Source: Oreohelix idahoensis (taxonomy: Eukaryota > Mollusca > Gastropoda > Stylommatophora > Oreohelicidae). Taken from it: a stretch of 64,000 bases of DNA. The position numbers and the translations under genes are program-made. Shown one piece after another: positions 49,282-60,155 of this stretch (within the stretch, counting starts at the first letter, position 1; the number at the start of each line of letters is the position of its first letter). The notes under the pieces were generated by a model. That model saw only the letters and a list, made by a program, of their open reading frames with translations, made no database searches and was not told the DNA's origin. The DNA lies in NCBI GenBank assembly GCA_024509875.1, contig JAMPIV010021255.1, forward strand, positions 27,501 to 91,500. Direction: 5' to 3'.

Positions 49282-50375
49282 TGTTGGGTCGTTCATTCTA
49301 TTGGTCAAGAGGTAGTTGTAAGCTAGTGTATGGTGTCACTGGTCTATGCTAGCTTAAAATAAGCGAATGGTTTTCTCAATGAAAATATCTCAGAAGTGTT
49401 CTTAAGTTGAACTCTAACAAGTAGTAGTCAATTTTCCAATTCAGGACTGCACGCAAGTCGTTGGTGAAAGTACATATTATTTATTGACACGATACAGACG
49501 GGAATACACAAGACGGTCATGGTTACAGATTACAGATGCAAAATGTCATACTTTAAAGTTGCTGATCATTCTCTTAAATTCTTGGAGTTTCTTCAACAAT
49601 CAAGTCCTCTTCTATCCACGTGAGCTGAGGATCACTTCTGTTACCCTCTAATATACATTTACAATGAAGTCCGTTGACCTTCTTCCAAGGACGTCTATCG
49701 TGGTAAACGGATTCATGTTCAAGGATCAATCTTTGATATCATACCCGTAAAATTCCCAGACTTTCTTCATACAATACTTATGTAGCATATATATAATCCA
49801 GACAAAGTTATACACGACAATACAATCAGGTTAGAGTCTTCTGTTGACTAACCTCTCCTTAAATCCATGCCATGACTTTGGCATTGGCAAAACGGCATAT
49901 TAAAACATATGAAGCATACAAAATCAATTAACTTCGTTTCCTCGTAGGTATCCTCCCTCTACGGTAATTCAAACAAGGCAATCGACTCCGTTTGTCCATT
50001 CTAGGAATGACATACTACGATGGATTCCCGCTAGACCATAACTAGGAGCGGCCTGATACTTCAATTAAAACTCAATAACCATTCAATGTGAAATGGGGCG
50101 ACACTTACATGATACTTCCACTATTGGCTTCGACATGAAGACCAATATATATCAATAGAAATAATGGCTTCCACCAACTTGCCACGAATACAAGAAATAT
50201 TCCACGGACATCAACATGGTCCGTACTGCCCCGTTCAAAACATGACGTCACAATCCCTAAACTAGGTTACCCGTGCGTCCAAAGCAACTCACACTGCATT
50301 GTGCACGTCAGTGCGTGAATCAATCGAACGCACAAATAATATAACTATATTAAGACTGGTGCGTACATTTGGCAG
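49282..50375 (-). repeat. 3' LTR of element A
   Basis: In the minus orientation it ends GAACGACCCAACA. Shared with 57834-58917 at about 99% by eye. The U3-proximal about 20 bp next to the purine tract differ from the other LTR, so the exact right boundary (about 50362-50385) is uncertain. Confidence 0.88.
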
Positions 50376-51458
50376 GACCGAAGACTACCCCCTTAGGTAA
50401 TAAATGTACGTAACAGCTCAGTTATTACCTCCCCTTAAAAAAATTAATTCTATTAATTTTTTTCAACTTAGTACCCGAGAGAGGTGAGTCAAAACTACAA
50501 CAAGATATCTGAAATGCATAAAGTTATATCATATTAAGAAAAGAATATTAAACGAAATCAATATAACTAAATGATAGTATGCATTAAAGCACACATCCAC
50601 AATCGACCTACTTTGGAACGATGTGGTAACATTCGAAGTAAAAACAAGTTGAAAATGAAAAATGAAAAAACCATAAAAAAAAGATGATAATAAAATTCAA
50701 CTAAGTTTTCAAAAAAAAAAAAAAATTTGAAACATATGATTTCAAAAATGAAAATGAACAGCAACACTGATGATGATCAATGACAAGAGAATCAATAAAA
50801 CAGAAAAATTGAAAATACAATGTGCAAAAATGAAGCAATGCAAAATTAAACACTTTAAGAATCAACAACCTTAATGTTTTCTAACACTAGTACGGTTGAC
50901 TAGTGATCTAACAGTGAGATATCATAACTAAGACCCGTGAATGTAGGTATTACGTCACAACTAAGAAAGTTAGTATGTGTGTGATCCATAATCAATTAAA
51001 TAGATTAAATTGAATTATTCTAATTTATATATTTCTTAATTACTAACAAATAACCAGTTACTAATATATTCTAAGTAATTCCAATATCACTCATTGTCAA
51101 TGTTCAGTTACAACTAGATAGTAATCGACGAGACGATGTTCTCAATGTTCCATACACGATAAAATATATTCTCGAACACGATATGTAGTGTAATATGTTC
51201 CATAGGAATAACAAATGTATATTTGTCGCTCTTAACAATGTTTCCATACTAATTAAAAAGTTACTGTAGTACCAATGTTCCAGTACGAATAAAATGTTAC
51301 TCTAATACCACTGTTCCCGTTCTAATAAAACGTTACTACACAAGAAGTAATGTTATAATCTATAAGTAAGTATATCCTGAAAGTTATACTTATACGAATA
51401 CTTCAGTTATATAAGCAGTCTTTATAGATGTACAATCAATGATAATGTACAAAGTTAT
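50376..51458 (-). other. Element A 3' untranslated region
   Basis: About 1.1 kb between the pol stop and the 3' LTR. Includes the polypurine tract at its LTR end and a loose repeat of TGTTCC-GT-AATAAAA-GTTACT near 51240-51340. No open frame of note. Confidence 0.7.
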
Positions 51459-54400
51459 TCATGTTATCGGTGAGGATGTTTCAACATCTGGAAGTGGTTT
51501 AGTTTCGACAAGTTCGCTTGGGCATCTCGACAAACAGTCTGCGAACACATTCTTCACTCCAGGAATAGCTCGTATTTCAAAATTGAATGGTTGAAGCGCT
51601 ATAGCGTAACGCGCTGACTTCGATGATTTAACGTTCTTCGTGTTCAGTGCGGTAAGAGCTTTTTGGTCAGATTCCACCACAAAGTGTGAACCGAGGAGGT
51701 AACGTTCCAGTTTTGTGATTGCCCATACTAATGCGAGGAGCTCTTTATCTAGAACGGAGTATTTGAGTTCGCTCTCCGTAAGTTTTCTGGACACGTACAT
51801 CACCGGAAATAAGGTGCCGTTATATTCCTGCATCAAAACTGCAGCAATAGCGTAAGAAGATGCATCACTGCGAAGAATGAAAGTGAGATTTTTGTTAGGA
51901 TACCTCAAAAAAGGTTCATTTGAAAAAAATTGTTTTATATAGTCTAACGCCGTTTGGTGATCCTGCGACCACTTTATTACATTAGATGTGCCTTTCTTCA
52001 GTAGAGACGAAAAAGGTGCAGTTATAGTAGACAAATGAGGGATGAATTTTGAATAGAACTGTATTAGTCCTAAAAGAGATCTAACTTGTTTTTTTGTCTT
52101 AGGTGCCGAGATGTTTAAAATTTTAGAGACGTTACTGTCTTCTGTATACATGAAACCATGACCTATGCGGTGACCCAGAAATGAGATGTCATGAAAACCG
52201 ACAAAAGCCTTTGAAGGTTTCGCTGTTAAGTTATAATCCCGTAAGGTAGAAAGTAAAGCTTTTAATCCATGAATATGTTCATCCCAAGAGTCACTGAAAA
52301 GACAGATGTCATCTATATAAGTAATGACATCGGGACGATGAGACAATATGCGGCGCATCATGCGTACAAAGGTAGCTGGCGCATTCATTAATCCGAATGG
52401 CATAAAATTCCATTGAAAAAGACCCCGTGGCGTCGAGAAAGCGGTGAATGGCTTTGCTTTAGGAGTGAGTGGCACTTGCCAATAGCCCTTTGAAAGGTCA
52501 AATTTCGAAAAGAATGTGGCATGAGATAATTTCTCCAATAAGTCGTCTAAAAGAGGTAACGGTTCCGCATCGAATTTTGTAACTTTGTTTAATTTCCTGT
52601 AATCTACGCAAAGACGTATATTGTTGTCCTTCTTCCTAATGATTACCATAGAAGAAGAATATGGTGATGAAGATGGCTCAATTATATTTAATTGAAGCAT
52701 CTCATCCAATTCCTTATCAACCTTATCACGAAAGTGTAAAGGGATAGGATATGGGCGAACTCGAATAGGCGTATCGTCAGTCAGAATAATGTCATGTTGG
52801 ATGACTGACGTATGACCTGGGATGTCAGTGAGGACATCCTCATACGAGTGTAGAATATTAGAGACTTGCTGACGTTGATCAGCCGAAAGAGTAGATGAGA
52901 TCGTAACATCATTCCATTTCTCAGTGGAATGGAGTGGTACAACTGGTATTGGTAGTTGTACATCATCGAAAGAAGATTCTTCTTCTTGGATGACTGATAA
53001 ACTAGAATAGTGTTGAATAGGAGGTGTAGGATCGTCAGTTGCTTGGAACACTGACTGTAGATAATCAGGACGTGAGTAATACTCCTTCAACATGTTAATG
53101 TGGAAGGTTTTATGTTTACCATTAACATCAACGATGTAGTCGACATCGGATATTCTTGAGATGATCCTGAAAGGACCTCTCCAGGTAATTAAAAGACGAT
53201 TGTTATGCGCAGGGAGTAATACAAAAGCCTCGTCACCAGGAATAAGCTGGCGAAGACGTCTATACTTGTTTGCAAATAGACGAGCTTTTTCTTTGGCTTG
53301 TTCGGATGATGCAGTAGCTAGTCTACAAGCATCTATGATTCTCTTTCTCAGAGAGATCACATACTCATAAGAGGATTGAGTTTCCTCTTCAATATTCTCG
53401 TCAACCAATAAGTCGTGGATTAACGACATCGGACCGCGTGGTTGCATGCCAAAAACTAGCTGGAATGGAGAAAACCCCGTGGCTTGATTTTGTACTTCGC
53501 GATACGCGAACAGAGCAGCGGGTATGACCCGATCCCAGTCTTGGGGATGGTCTTGGGTCATCTTACCCAACAACTGCTTGAGTGTCCTATTGAGACGCTC
53601 AATTAACCCATTTGACATCGGATGATAAATAGAACTAAGAGATCTGTCTATACCTAATGTCTTCATAACTTGAGACATGGATTCAGAAATGAACTGAACC
53701 CCATGATCCGACAAGATTTTCCGTGGAAAACCAATGCGTGAGAAGATTAACATCAATGCCTCTGCTACACTGGCAGATGAAGTGTTCTTGAGAGGGATGG
53801 CCTCAGGCCAACGAGTGCACATATCAATGCACGTAAGAATATGCGTATGCCCTCTAGCAGATGGAAGCATCGGACCAATAATGTCTATAGCCATTTTATC
53901 AAATGGTCTAATCGGGATGTCCGCAGCTTGAATAGGAGCCGCATGAAATGGACCCCGTACCTTAACTTCCTGACATATCAAACAGGACCGACAATAGAGA
54001 GTGATGTCCCTATGGACGCCTGGCCAGTAGAATGCCGAAAGCACTCTGGATTTGGTACGCGAAAAACCCATATGGCCCGCACATTGCGAGTCATGCGCAT
54101 GTCGTAATATACGAGATCTCATAGAGGATGGGACTAAGATCTGATAACATAAGGATGAATCCTTTTCCCGTATTACTCTAACCAAAATCCCATTTTTAAG
54201 TATAAAGTCATGTCTAGATTTTGCAAGTTTGTTGCTGGTATTCTTTTTGTTCACATACTGAAAAATTTTTTTTAATGAATCATCATTCTTTTGCAATGTT
54301 GCAAACAACTCCCGTGAAATAGGAGCATCATCATCACAAGTGGTATGAACTGTAGGTTCAATAGGTGTATCATGCGACATATTAGTAGCTTGCGCTCTAG

Positions 54401-56090
54401 TCACTACTGCATTTGCAGTTTGAATATGTCGCTCTTCCCATTCAGCAATTTGCTGTGGTGTACACTCTTTAATACCATGTATGCGACCAAGTATTATATC
54501 ACAAATTGGATTCGGAAGGAGACATGCCTGGATCTTTCCTGAAAAAAATGGTGTATTAAGGTCAATAATAGCAGTGGGAAATGTTTCAACGGTGCCACCA
54601 AAAGTCACACACTTGACAACCCTGCCCGTGGCACAACTTGGGTTGATCAGCGAAGTCCGGACGCCCACAGTGCTACAACCTGAGTCAAATAGGAGAGAGC
54701 ATGAAATGTTGTTGACAAATCCCTTGTTAAACTTAAGAGAGCCCTGTCCCTGGTGTACTGACGCAGCAGTGGCCGTACAGACTGCAGGTAGACTAGGCAA
54801 GGTATGTCCGCAACGCAGCGTCGTGATCGCCTTAGGCTGGAAAAGAGTCGAGCATTCTGGACAGTCTTTCACCTGGGTACAATCAAGAGAACAAGACATA
54901 GCATTGTGAGTTTCAGCTACTTTACCCTGTTCAATGTTAGCCTGTGTATCACTTAAAGCGACATTAGAATGTCTACCCGTATTACTCGACGATCTATCTC
55001 TCCGACGCGATCGATTTTGATTATTTGCATTAAAATTGCCAAAATTGTCGTTTCTGCTTGAGTTAAAATTTGGATGAGTCCGATAATTTGTATAATTAAA
55101 GTTATGATGTTCTTTAAAATTTTTATTCCAAGAACCTTGTCTGTTTTGCGGACCCTGAGATCTTGATCTCCAGTTTTGTTTATTATAATGTCCTTGATTA
55201 TTTTTAAAATTATTGTTACCAAAATCTCGCGATCTGTGAGCTTGGTTCCAAGAAACATTAAATGGAGCAGATTGTTGAAATTGCTTCCCTTTGTAAAAAT
55301 TATCATTGTTAAAATTGTAATTATTTCCCTTATTGACATACCTGTCAGCACTAAAGGAACGATTTCGTGAAAAATTGTTTTGTTGTGCTGCAAAAGCAAC
55401 AGGCAATTCATTCTTAATCTGTGCATTACTTAGATCCATGGTTGGGTGAGCAGTGCAGAAGTTTTTTGCATGTTCTTCTAAGTTTTTCATAGATAAAGGT
55501 TTCCGTTCGTGTAAAAATGCGAGAAATGTAGGATTTACAGACGATAGTACCTTATCGCGCATCAGTAAATCGAAGAGACCTTCATACGACTTTTCAATTT
55601 TGGATAATTCGATCCATCTTTCTAGGGTTAGTCGTATTTGTGACAGAAAATCACTGAAATTTCTGCTTGATTGCGGTAGCAATGTACGAAATCTTAATCG
55701 GTATTCATCTTCTGTCATTTGAAATTTCTTCAGAAGTGCGGCTCTAAGAGCATTATAATCATTCTTCTCATTAATACTGGTAGTATGATAAACTGCTAAA
55801 GCATCCCCAGTAAGTAACCTGGATAAATATGTGCAATACAGTGTTTTATCCACGTTATAAGAACTACAAGTGGCCTCAAATCTATCTAGGAAAAATATTA
55901 CGTCATCCGACGGGGGATTAAATTTAGGTAATTTAAGGTGAATTTCCTTAAAATGATCATGTCTGGATGAAGTTTGGCTTTCAAAAGTTCTCTGAGAATT
56001 AGCTTCCTGAGTTAACCTAAGTCTCTCATATTCTGACTCTGCTAATTTCAGTTCATGCTGTCGTTTTTTTATCATTCTCTTCCATCTCAA
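51459..56090 (-). CDS. Element A gag-pol polyprotein (gag, PR, IN, RT, RNase H)
   Basis: A 1543-residue open frame, read from the Met at 56090 in the phase of pol. Residues about 50-215 are capsid-like gag; about 240-390 an Asn-rich linker; about 410-430 a C-x2-C motif (CPECSTLFQ). Protease has LFDSGCSTVG near 467. The integrase zinc module lies near 640-690 (HAHDSQCAGHMGFSRTK, then YCRSCLICQ). Integrase core acids are near 733 (AIDIIGP), 795 (LSDHGVQF) and 829 (PMSNGLIERLN). RT has FSKFDLSKGYWQVPL, FGLMNAPATFVRMM and YIDDICLFS near 1258. RNase H acids are near 1409, 1448 and 1474. All catalytic residues are present, and integrase precedes RT as in the Gmr1-type gypsy group. Copies element RNA and inserts the cDNA; may be competent apart from the gag phase break. 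Confidence 0.95.
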   Translation of the reverse strand: MRWKRMIKKRQHELKLAESEYERLRLTQEANSQRTFESQTSSRHDHFKEIHLKLPKFNPPSDDVIFFLDRFEATCSSYNVDKTLYCTYLSRLLTGDALAVYHTTSINEKNDYNALRAALLKKFQMTEDEYRLRFRTLLPQSSRNFSDFLSQIRLTLERWIELSKIEKSYEGLFDLLMRDKVLSSVNPTFLAFLHERKPLSMKNLEEHAKNFCTAHPTMDLSNAQIKNELPVAFAAQQNNFSRNRSFSADRYVNKGNNYNFNNDNFYKGKQFQQSAPFNVSWNQAHRSRDFGNNNFKNNQGHYNKQNWRSRSQGPQNRQGSWNKNFKEHHNFNYTNYRTHPNFNSSRNDNFGNFNANNQNRSRRRDRSSSNTGRHSNVALSDTQANIEQGKVAETHNAMSCSLDCTQVKDCPECSTLFQPKAITTLRCGHTLPSLPAVCTATAASVHQGQGSLKFNKGFVNNISCSLLFDSGCSTVGVRTSLINPSCATGRVVKCVTFGGTVETFPTAIIDLNTPFFSGKIQACLLPNPICDIILGRIHGIKECTPQQIAEWEERHIQTANAVVTRAQATNMSHDTPIEPTVHTTCDDDAPISRELFATLQKNDDSLKKIFQYVNKKNTSNKLAKSRHDFILKNGILVRVIREKDSSLCYQILVPSSMRSRILRHAHDSQCAGHMGFSRTKSRVLSAFYWPGVHRDITLYCRSCLICQEVKVRGPFHAAPIQAADIPIRPFDKMAIDIIGPMLPSARGHTHILTCIDMCTRWPEAIPLKNTSSASVAEALMLIFSRIGFPRKILSDHGVQFISESMSQVMKTLGIDRSLSSIYHPMSNGLIERLNRTLKQLLGKMTQDHPQDWDRVIPAALFAYREVQNQATGFSPFQLVFGMQPRGPMSLIHDLLVDENIEEETQSSYEYVISLRKRIIDACRLATASSEQAKEKARLFANKYRRLRQLIPGDEAFVLLPAHNNRLLITWRGPFRIISRISDVDYIVDVNGKHKTFHINMLKEYYSRPDYLQSVFQATDDPTPPIQHYSSLSVIQEEESSFDDVQLPIPVVPLHSTEKWNDVTISSTLSADQRQQVSNILHSYEDVLTDIPGHTSVIQHDIILTDDTPIRVRPYPIPLHFRDKVDKELDEMLQLNIIEPSSSPYSSSMVIIRKKDNNIRLCVDYRKLNKVTKFDAEPLPLLDDLLEKLSHATFFSKFDLSKGYWQVPLTPKAKPFTAFSTPRGLFQWNFMPFGLMNAPATFVRMMRRILSHRPDVITYIDDICLFSDSWDEHIHGLKALLSTLRDYNLTAKPSKAFVGFHDISFLGHRIGHGFMYTEDSNVSKILNISAPKTKKQVRSLLGLIQFYSKFIPHLSTITAPFSSLLKKGTSNVIKWSQDHQTALDYIKQFFSNEPFLRYPNKNLTFILRSDASSYAIAAVLMQEYNGTLFPVMYVSRKLTESELKYSVLDKELLALVWAITKLERYLLGSHFVVESDQKALTALNTKNVKSSKSARYAIALQPFNFEIRAIPGVKNVFADCLSRCPSELVETKPLPDVETSSPIT

Positions 56091-56209
56091 GCTGAAGTCG
56101 TTTTGTGTTTTGTTCAGCTATTAATCTTCTTTCTTCCATTTCTTTTTGTTTATTTTCTATTTCAATTTTTTTTATTTCCATTTCTGAAATTTTAAGTCTT
56201 TCTTCAGCG

Positions 56210-56256
<47 letters not shown>

Positions 56257-56718
56257 CCTTTGCTTCTGTTCTGCCTCTCGCTGAAATCGTTTCTCTTCTA
56301 ATTCAGCGGCTTGTTCAGCTATTAATCTTCTTTCTTCCATTTCCTTTTGTTTATTTTCCATTTCAATTTTAAGTCTTTCTTCAGCCTCCCTTTGCTTCTG
56401 TTCTGCCTCTCGCTGAAATCGTTTCTCTTCTAATTCAGCGGCTAATCTCATTTTTTTCTCTTCTTCCTCAGCCTGAAATCTCATCTTCTTTTCACTTTCC
56501 TCAGCGGCTAATCTCATTTTTTTCTCATTCTCCTCAGATTCAATCCGTTTTTGATCTGCCTCAAATTGAAGTTTTTCTAGTCTTAAAATTTCTAACTTTC
56601 TCTGTTCGGCTTCTATTTCTTGAGCTTTCCTATATTCTGCAAGTGCAAATGCTTTTGCTTCATCAGGAGCCATCTGAAGAGCTTTTGCTTGCTTAATGAA
56701 ATAATCTAGTGAATACAT
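56053..56718 (-). CDS. Element A gag N terminus, coiled coil
   Basis: The Met at 56718 opens MYSLDYFIKQAKALQMAPDE, then a long charged coiled coil (residues about 30-220). This contains a tandem duplication of a roughly 60-residue unit (RRLIAEQAAELEEKRFQREA). A 43-nt A tract on the plus strand (56210-56252) adds a run of phenylalanines in the second unit without closing the frame. The frame overlaps pol by about 38 bp and ends at 56053. Passing from gag to pol needs a +1 change in the run of seven A near 56062-56068 (minus strand). That is most simply a one-base insertion or sequencing slip, because element B has gag and protease in one phase. Confidence 0.85.
56210..56252. repeat. 43-nt A homopolymer inside gag coding
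   Basis: The parallel repeat unit about 160 bp away reads CTTCAGCCTCCCTTTGC, where this one has CTTCAGCG, the A run, then GTCTCCTTTGC. The A tract is therefore an insertion. It could be a real A-tail insertion, slippage expansion or an assembly artefact. Confidence 0.9.
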
Positions 56719-57833
56719 TATGCTTTATAAGTAGTCACAATACTCTTGATTTATAAAATGATAATTAATCAATGTAAATTAATTAACCTTGTTACTATAA
56801 CAAGTGTTCTTCGTTCCTGTCCTAGAAAGGTATATTTTGTTATCATATAGTTATGAAATATATCAATAATCAATATAGTAATTTATGTAATGAAATGTCA
56901 TGAAATCAACAACGTGAAAGACAATATAAACATTACCGACAAGACACAATAATCAAAGACGAGAGAACACAATCGTAGAAATCAACAAAATTAGAAATGT
57001 ATAACTAAAATAGAATATCGTAAAAATTTACGATGACAACTACGATCAGATACTCAACAGGACAATTGACAACACAGTGTAAAAACATAGGTTTTGTAAA
57101 AAACTGAACGACAGGAAAGGTGAGACGGACGCATAATACAAACAAAATTCATCATAAAACTAAATACGAGTAAAAATAACTACCAAAAACAACAAGTAAA
57201 CGTGACGAAACAGCTAAACAGATACTATCATAAGGAACAATTAGCGATTGGAACTTCGGCAAGGTTTCTAGCCTTGGACCGGAATTATCGCTCAATTGAA
57301 ACTTACAAGACGAGCCCTACAGAACGTCTGACGAAGAGCCCGAATTGGCTTCGAGATGGATCTCGTTCGTCAGATCAACCTCCCTACCTCCCACGACGAA
57401 TATAAAACATATAAAATATAACATAACAAATATATATGTGGACATAACTACATGAGGCACAGCTACGTAATAAAGTGTATAACGATACTTCGTTTATACT
57501 TATCTCGCGTGCAAGAAAAACTGTGCCTCGTCTCCGTCAATGTACGTCTGAGAATCGAAATACTTCGCTCTGCGTATATAACAACAGCTCGCACGTAATA
57601 ATGACGAATAGGTGATCCCAAGGCAGTCGGTCACTGTAAAACTTGACGTGGAGATTGATTAATGACCTTGAGCATTTGGTAACCGTAAGTTGATTCTGGT
57701 TCATCATCACACTAGGTTCCAAGTTTGAGATGTTGTCGCCTTGAAAGTTCAAATCTTCTTTTCAATCGATACTTGGATTGAGTCCGTTCCTGTGAAATTA
57801 TTTATTTCCAGACCACACTGGCATACCATTTAC
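56719..57833 (-). other. Element A leader (untranslated)
   Basis: About 1.1 kb between the 5' LTR and the gag start. The sequence next to the LTR on the minus strand reads GTAAATGGTATGCCAGTGTG; I could not match it to a tRNA 3' end. The 67-codon plus-strand frame at 57202-57405 has no features. Confidence 0.6.
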
Positions 57834-58935
57834 TGTTGGATGTTCATTCTATTGGTCAAGAGGTAGTTGTAAGCTAGTGTATGGTGTCACTGGTCTATGC
57901 TAGTTTAAAATACGCGAATGGTTTTCTCAATGAAAATATCTCAGAAGTGTTCTTAAGTTGAACTCCAACAAGTAGTAGTCAATTTTCCAATTCAGGACTG
58001 CACGCAAGTCGTTGGTGAAAGTACATATTATTTATTGACACGATACAGACGGGAATACACAAGACGGTCATGGTTACAGATTACAGATGCAAAATGTCAT
58101 ACTTTAAAGTTGCTGATCATTCTCTTAAATTCTTGGAGATTCTTCAACAATCAAGTCCTCTTCTATCCACGTGAGCTGAGGATCACTTCTGTTACCCTCT
58201 AATATACATTTACAATGAAGTCCGTTGACCTTCTTCCAAGGACGTCTATCGTGGTAAACGGATTCATGTTCAAGGATCAATCTTTGATATCATACCCGTA
58301 AAATTCCCAGACTTTCTTCATACAATACTTATGTAGCATATATATAATCCAGACAAAGTCATACACGACAATACAATCAGGTTAGAGTCTTCTATTGACT
58401 AACCTCTCCTTAAATCCATGCCATGACTTTGGCATTGGCGAAACGGCATATTAAAACATATGAAGCATACAAAATCAATTAACTTCGTTTCCTCGTAGGT
58501 ATCCTCCCTCTACGGTAATTCAAACAAGGCAATCGACTCCGTTTGTCCATTCTAGGAATGACATACTACGATGGATTCCCGCTAGACCATAACTAGGAGC
58601 GGCCTGATACTTCAATTAAAACTCAATAAACATTCAATGTGAAATGGGGCGACACTTACATGATACTTCCACTATTGGCTTCGACATGAAGACCAATATA
58701 TATATCAATAGAAATAATGGCTTCCACCAACTTGCCACGAATACAAGAAATATTCCACGGACATCAACATGGTCCGTACTGCCCCGTTCAAAACATGACG
58801 TCACAATCCCTAAACTAGGTTACCCGTGCGTCCAAAGCAACTCACACTGCATTGTGCACGTCAGTGCGTGAATCAATCGAACGCAAAAATAATATAACTA
58901 TATTAAGACTGGTGCGTACGAGAAGAACGACCCAA
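57834..58935 (-). repeat. 5' LTR of element A
   Basis: Partner of 49282-50375. On the plus strand begins TGTTGGATGTTC. Its far end reads GAACGACCCAAAGG, a near inverted copy of the TGTTGGGTCGTTC start of the other LTR, consistent with short inverted LTR termini. The exact outer base is uncertain. Confidence 0.88.
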
Positions 58936-59278
58936 AGGAATAATTACTTATTGCAATTTTAGACACCATACGTCAAATCATCATTGACAAAGTCGTAAAT
59001 CTGCTGGAGTTAGGGAAGACCACACTATCGTTAGACACAAGGGGAAATGAAAAAACACACATGGATCTTCATTTCAGCTAGTAGTACTTTTAACGACACG
59101 TCGGCACACTAGCAATAATAGATATAGAGGTAAAATCATTACACTTAGAAAATATGAATAAATAAGTATATGGATTGAACAAGCAGAAACACTCGAATAA
59201 ACCTTACGACGTGACGGTCAGACAGGCAGCTAGCGGTCCTTCATAGAAATAGACCTTTTCATGGCTAATATATGTTCT
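58936..59278. other. Non-coding interval, no gene recognised
   Basis: Unique-looking flank of element A. Confidence 0.5.
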
Positions 59279-59302
59279 CCCCCCCCCCCCCCCCCCCCCC
59301 CC
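59279..59302. repeat. Poly(C) tract, 24 nt
   Basis: Uninterrupted C run. Length should be treated as approximate, as for any long homopolymer. Confidence 0.97.
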
Positions 59303-59504
59303 GCACCTAATTACATAAAATAGGAACGAAATAACAGTACAGCAAACTGTAATAAAAATGCGCACAATGTACCCAGCATATAACCGAGATATCACACCTC
59401 TTGTCATGTTTTGACCGGATGTCGAATCTCAGAAATAAGTGAAACAAAAAGAAAAAAAAAACTTCACCATGTGATACTTTAAGCAGCAGAGACATAAAGT
59501 TATG

Positions 59505-59612
59505 GGAAAGCATCATATTTACTTTCGAAGGGAAACAATTTAATTATTAACAAAAATCATAATAAATAACACATTTTTATTACTTTTTTAATTTTATGAA
59601 TTTTTAGACAAA
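59505..59612. repeat. Dispersed repeat G, copy 1
   Basis: Closely matches 63893-64000 in the same orientation (GGGAAAGCATC, TCGAAGGGAAACAATTTAA, AAAAATCATAATAAATAACA). Extent upstream and downstream not determined, because copy 2 runs off the window. Confidence 0.85.
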
Positions 59613-59905
59613 ATTATAAAAGGCATACACAATTCACTTATTTTTATTAGTATACTTTTTAATACTGTTAAAATGTTACTGTTTGTTTTATGTTTAGAGT
59701 AAAAGACTTTAAATAATTTGGAATTTGATGCACATGTTACAGTAGTGAACACTTATATGCTCTGCCACTTTCAATGACAGTTATAATTCAAATATAACGA
59801 TTGAACTCGACGATGTGTGCACCGAAACGTTTCATCGGCACCAAATAGCGCACTTCGACAATCTTTTAAACACATTTTCTTACTGAGTATTTTCTCTTAT
59901 ACCTT

Positions 59906-60155
59906 TGGGTGCCGAAGTGATTAAGAAGTATGGCGTCTGCCTCTAATTATAAAGGTACAGGGTTCGGTTCTCAGTCTAAGGAATATTTATAATGGATATT
60001 TTTTCAGAACCACTGGGTCCTAATCATATCATTCTCCCGATGATCCCCTGGGTAGCGTGATGGATGCCTAGCCTTCTCGGATAAGGGCGAAAAAATAGTA
60101 GGTTCCAAGTGCGTTGCACACGTTAAAAATTCCATGGCTATTGAAAATCGTAAAG
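59906..60155 (+). repeat. tRNA-derived SINE, family 1
   Basis: A tRNA-like head at 59906-59978 has A-box-like GCCGAAGTGATTAAG (59910-59924) and B-box-like GGGTTCGGTTCTC (59960-59972). The body and tail match the minus-strand SINE at 48960-49222: GGTCCTAA, CCTTCTCGGATAAGGGCG, AAAAATAGTAGG and AAAATCGTAAAGAGTA. It is joined at its tail to a LINE 3' segment running in the opposite direction. Confidence 0.72.

Larger units (their letters stand above)
49282..58935 (-). mobile_element. Gypsy-type LTR element A, nearly intact, integrase before RT
   Basis: Two LTRs of about 1.08 kb (49282-about 50375 and 57834-about 58935) differ at only about ten sites by eye, so this is the youngest LTR element here. 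Minus-strand order: 5' LTR, leader, coiled-coil gag, capsid, Asn-rich linker, protease, integrase, RT, RNase H, 3' UTR, purine tract (AAGGGGGTAG, about 50386-50400), 3' LTR. The outermost about 20 bp at the U3 side differ between the LTRs, and I found no clear target duplication. The only coding break is a one-base phase change in an A-run near 56070, plus a 43-nt A tract inside gag. Confidence 0.9.

Noticed and set aside
56053..56090. A-run at the gag-pol overlap of element A as a programmed -1 frameshift site
   Set aside because: The shift needed is +1, not -1, and element B keeps gag and protease in one phase. A one-base homopolymer indel is simpler.
59906..59978. Functional tRNA gene
   Set aside because: A and B boxes are present, but the arms do not pair well and the sequence continues into a SINE body shared with another copy.
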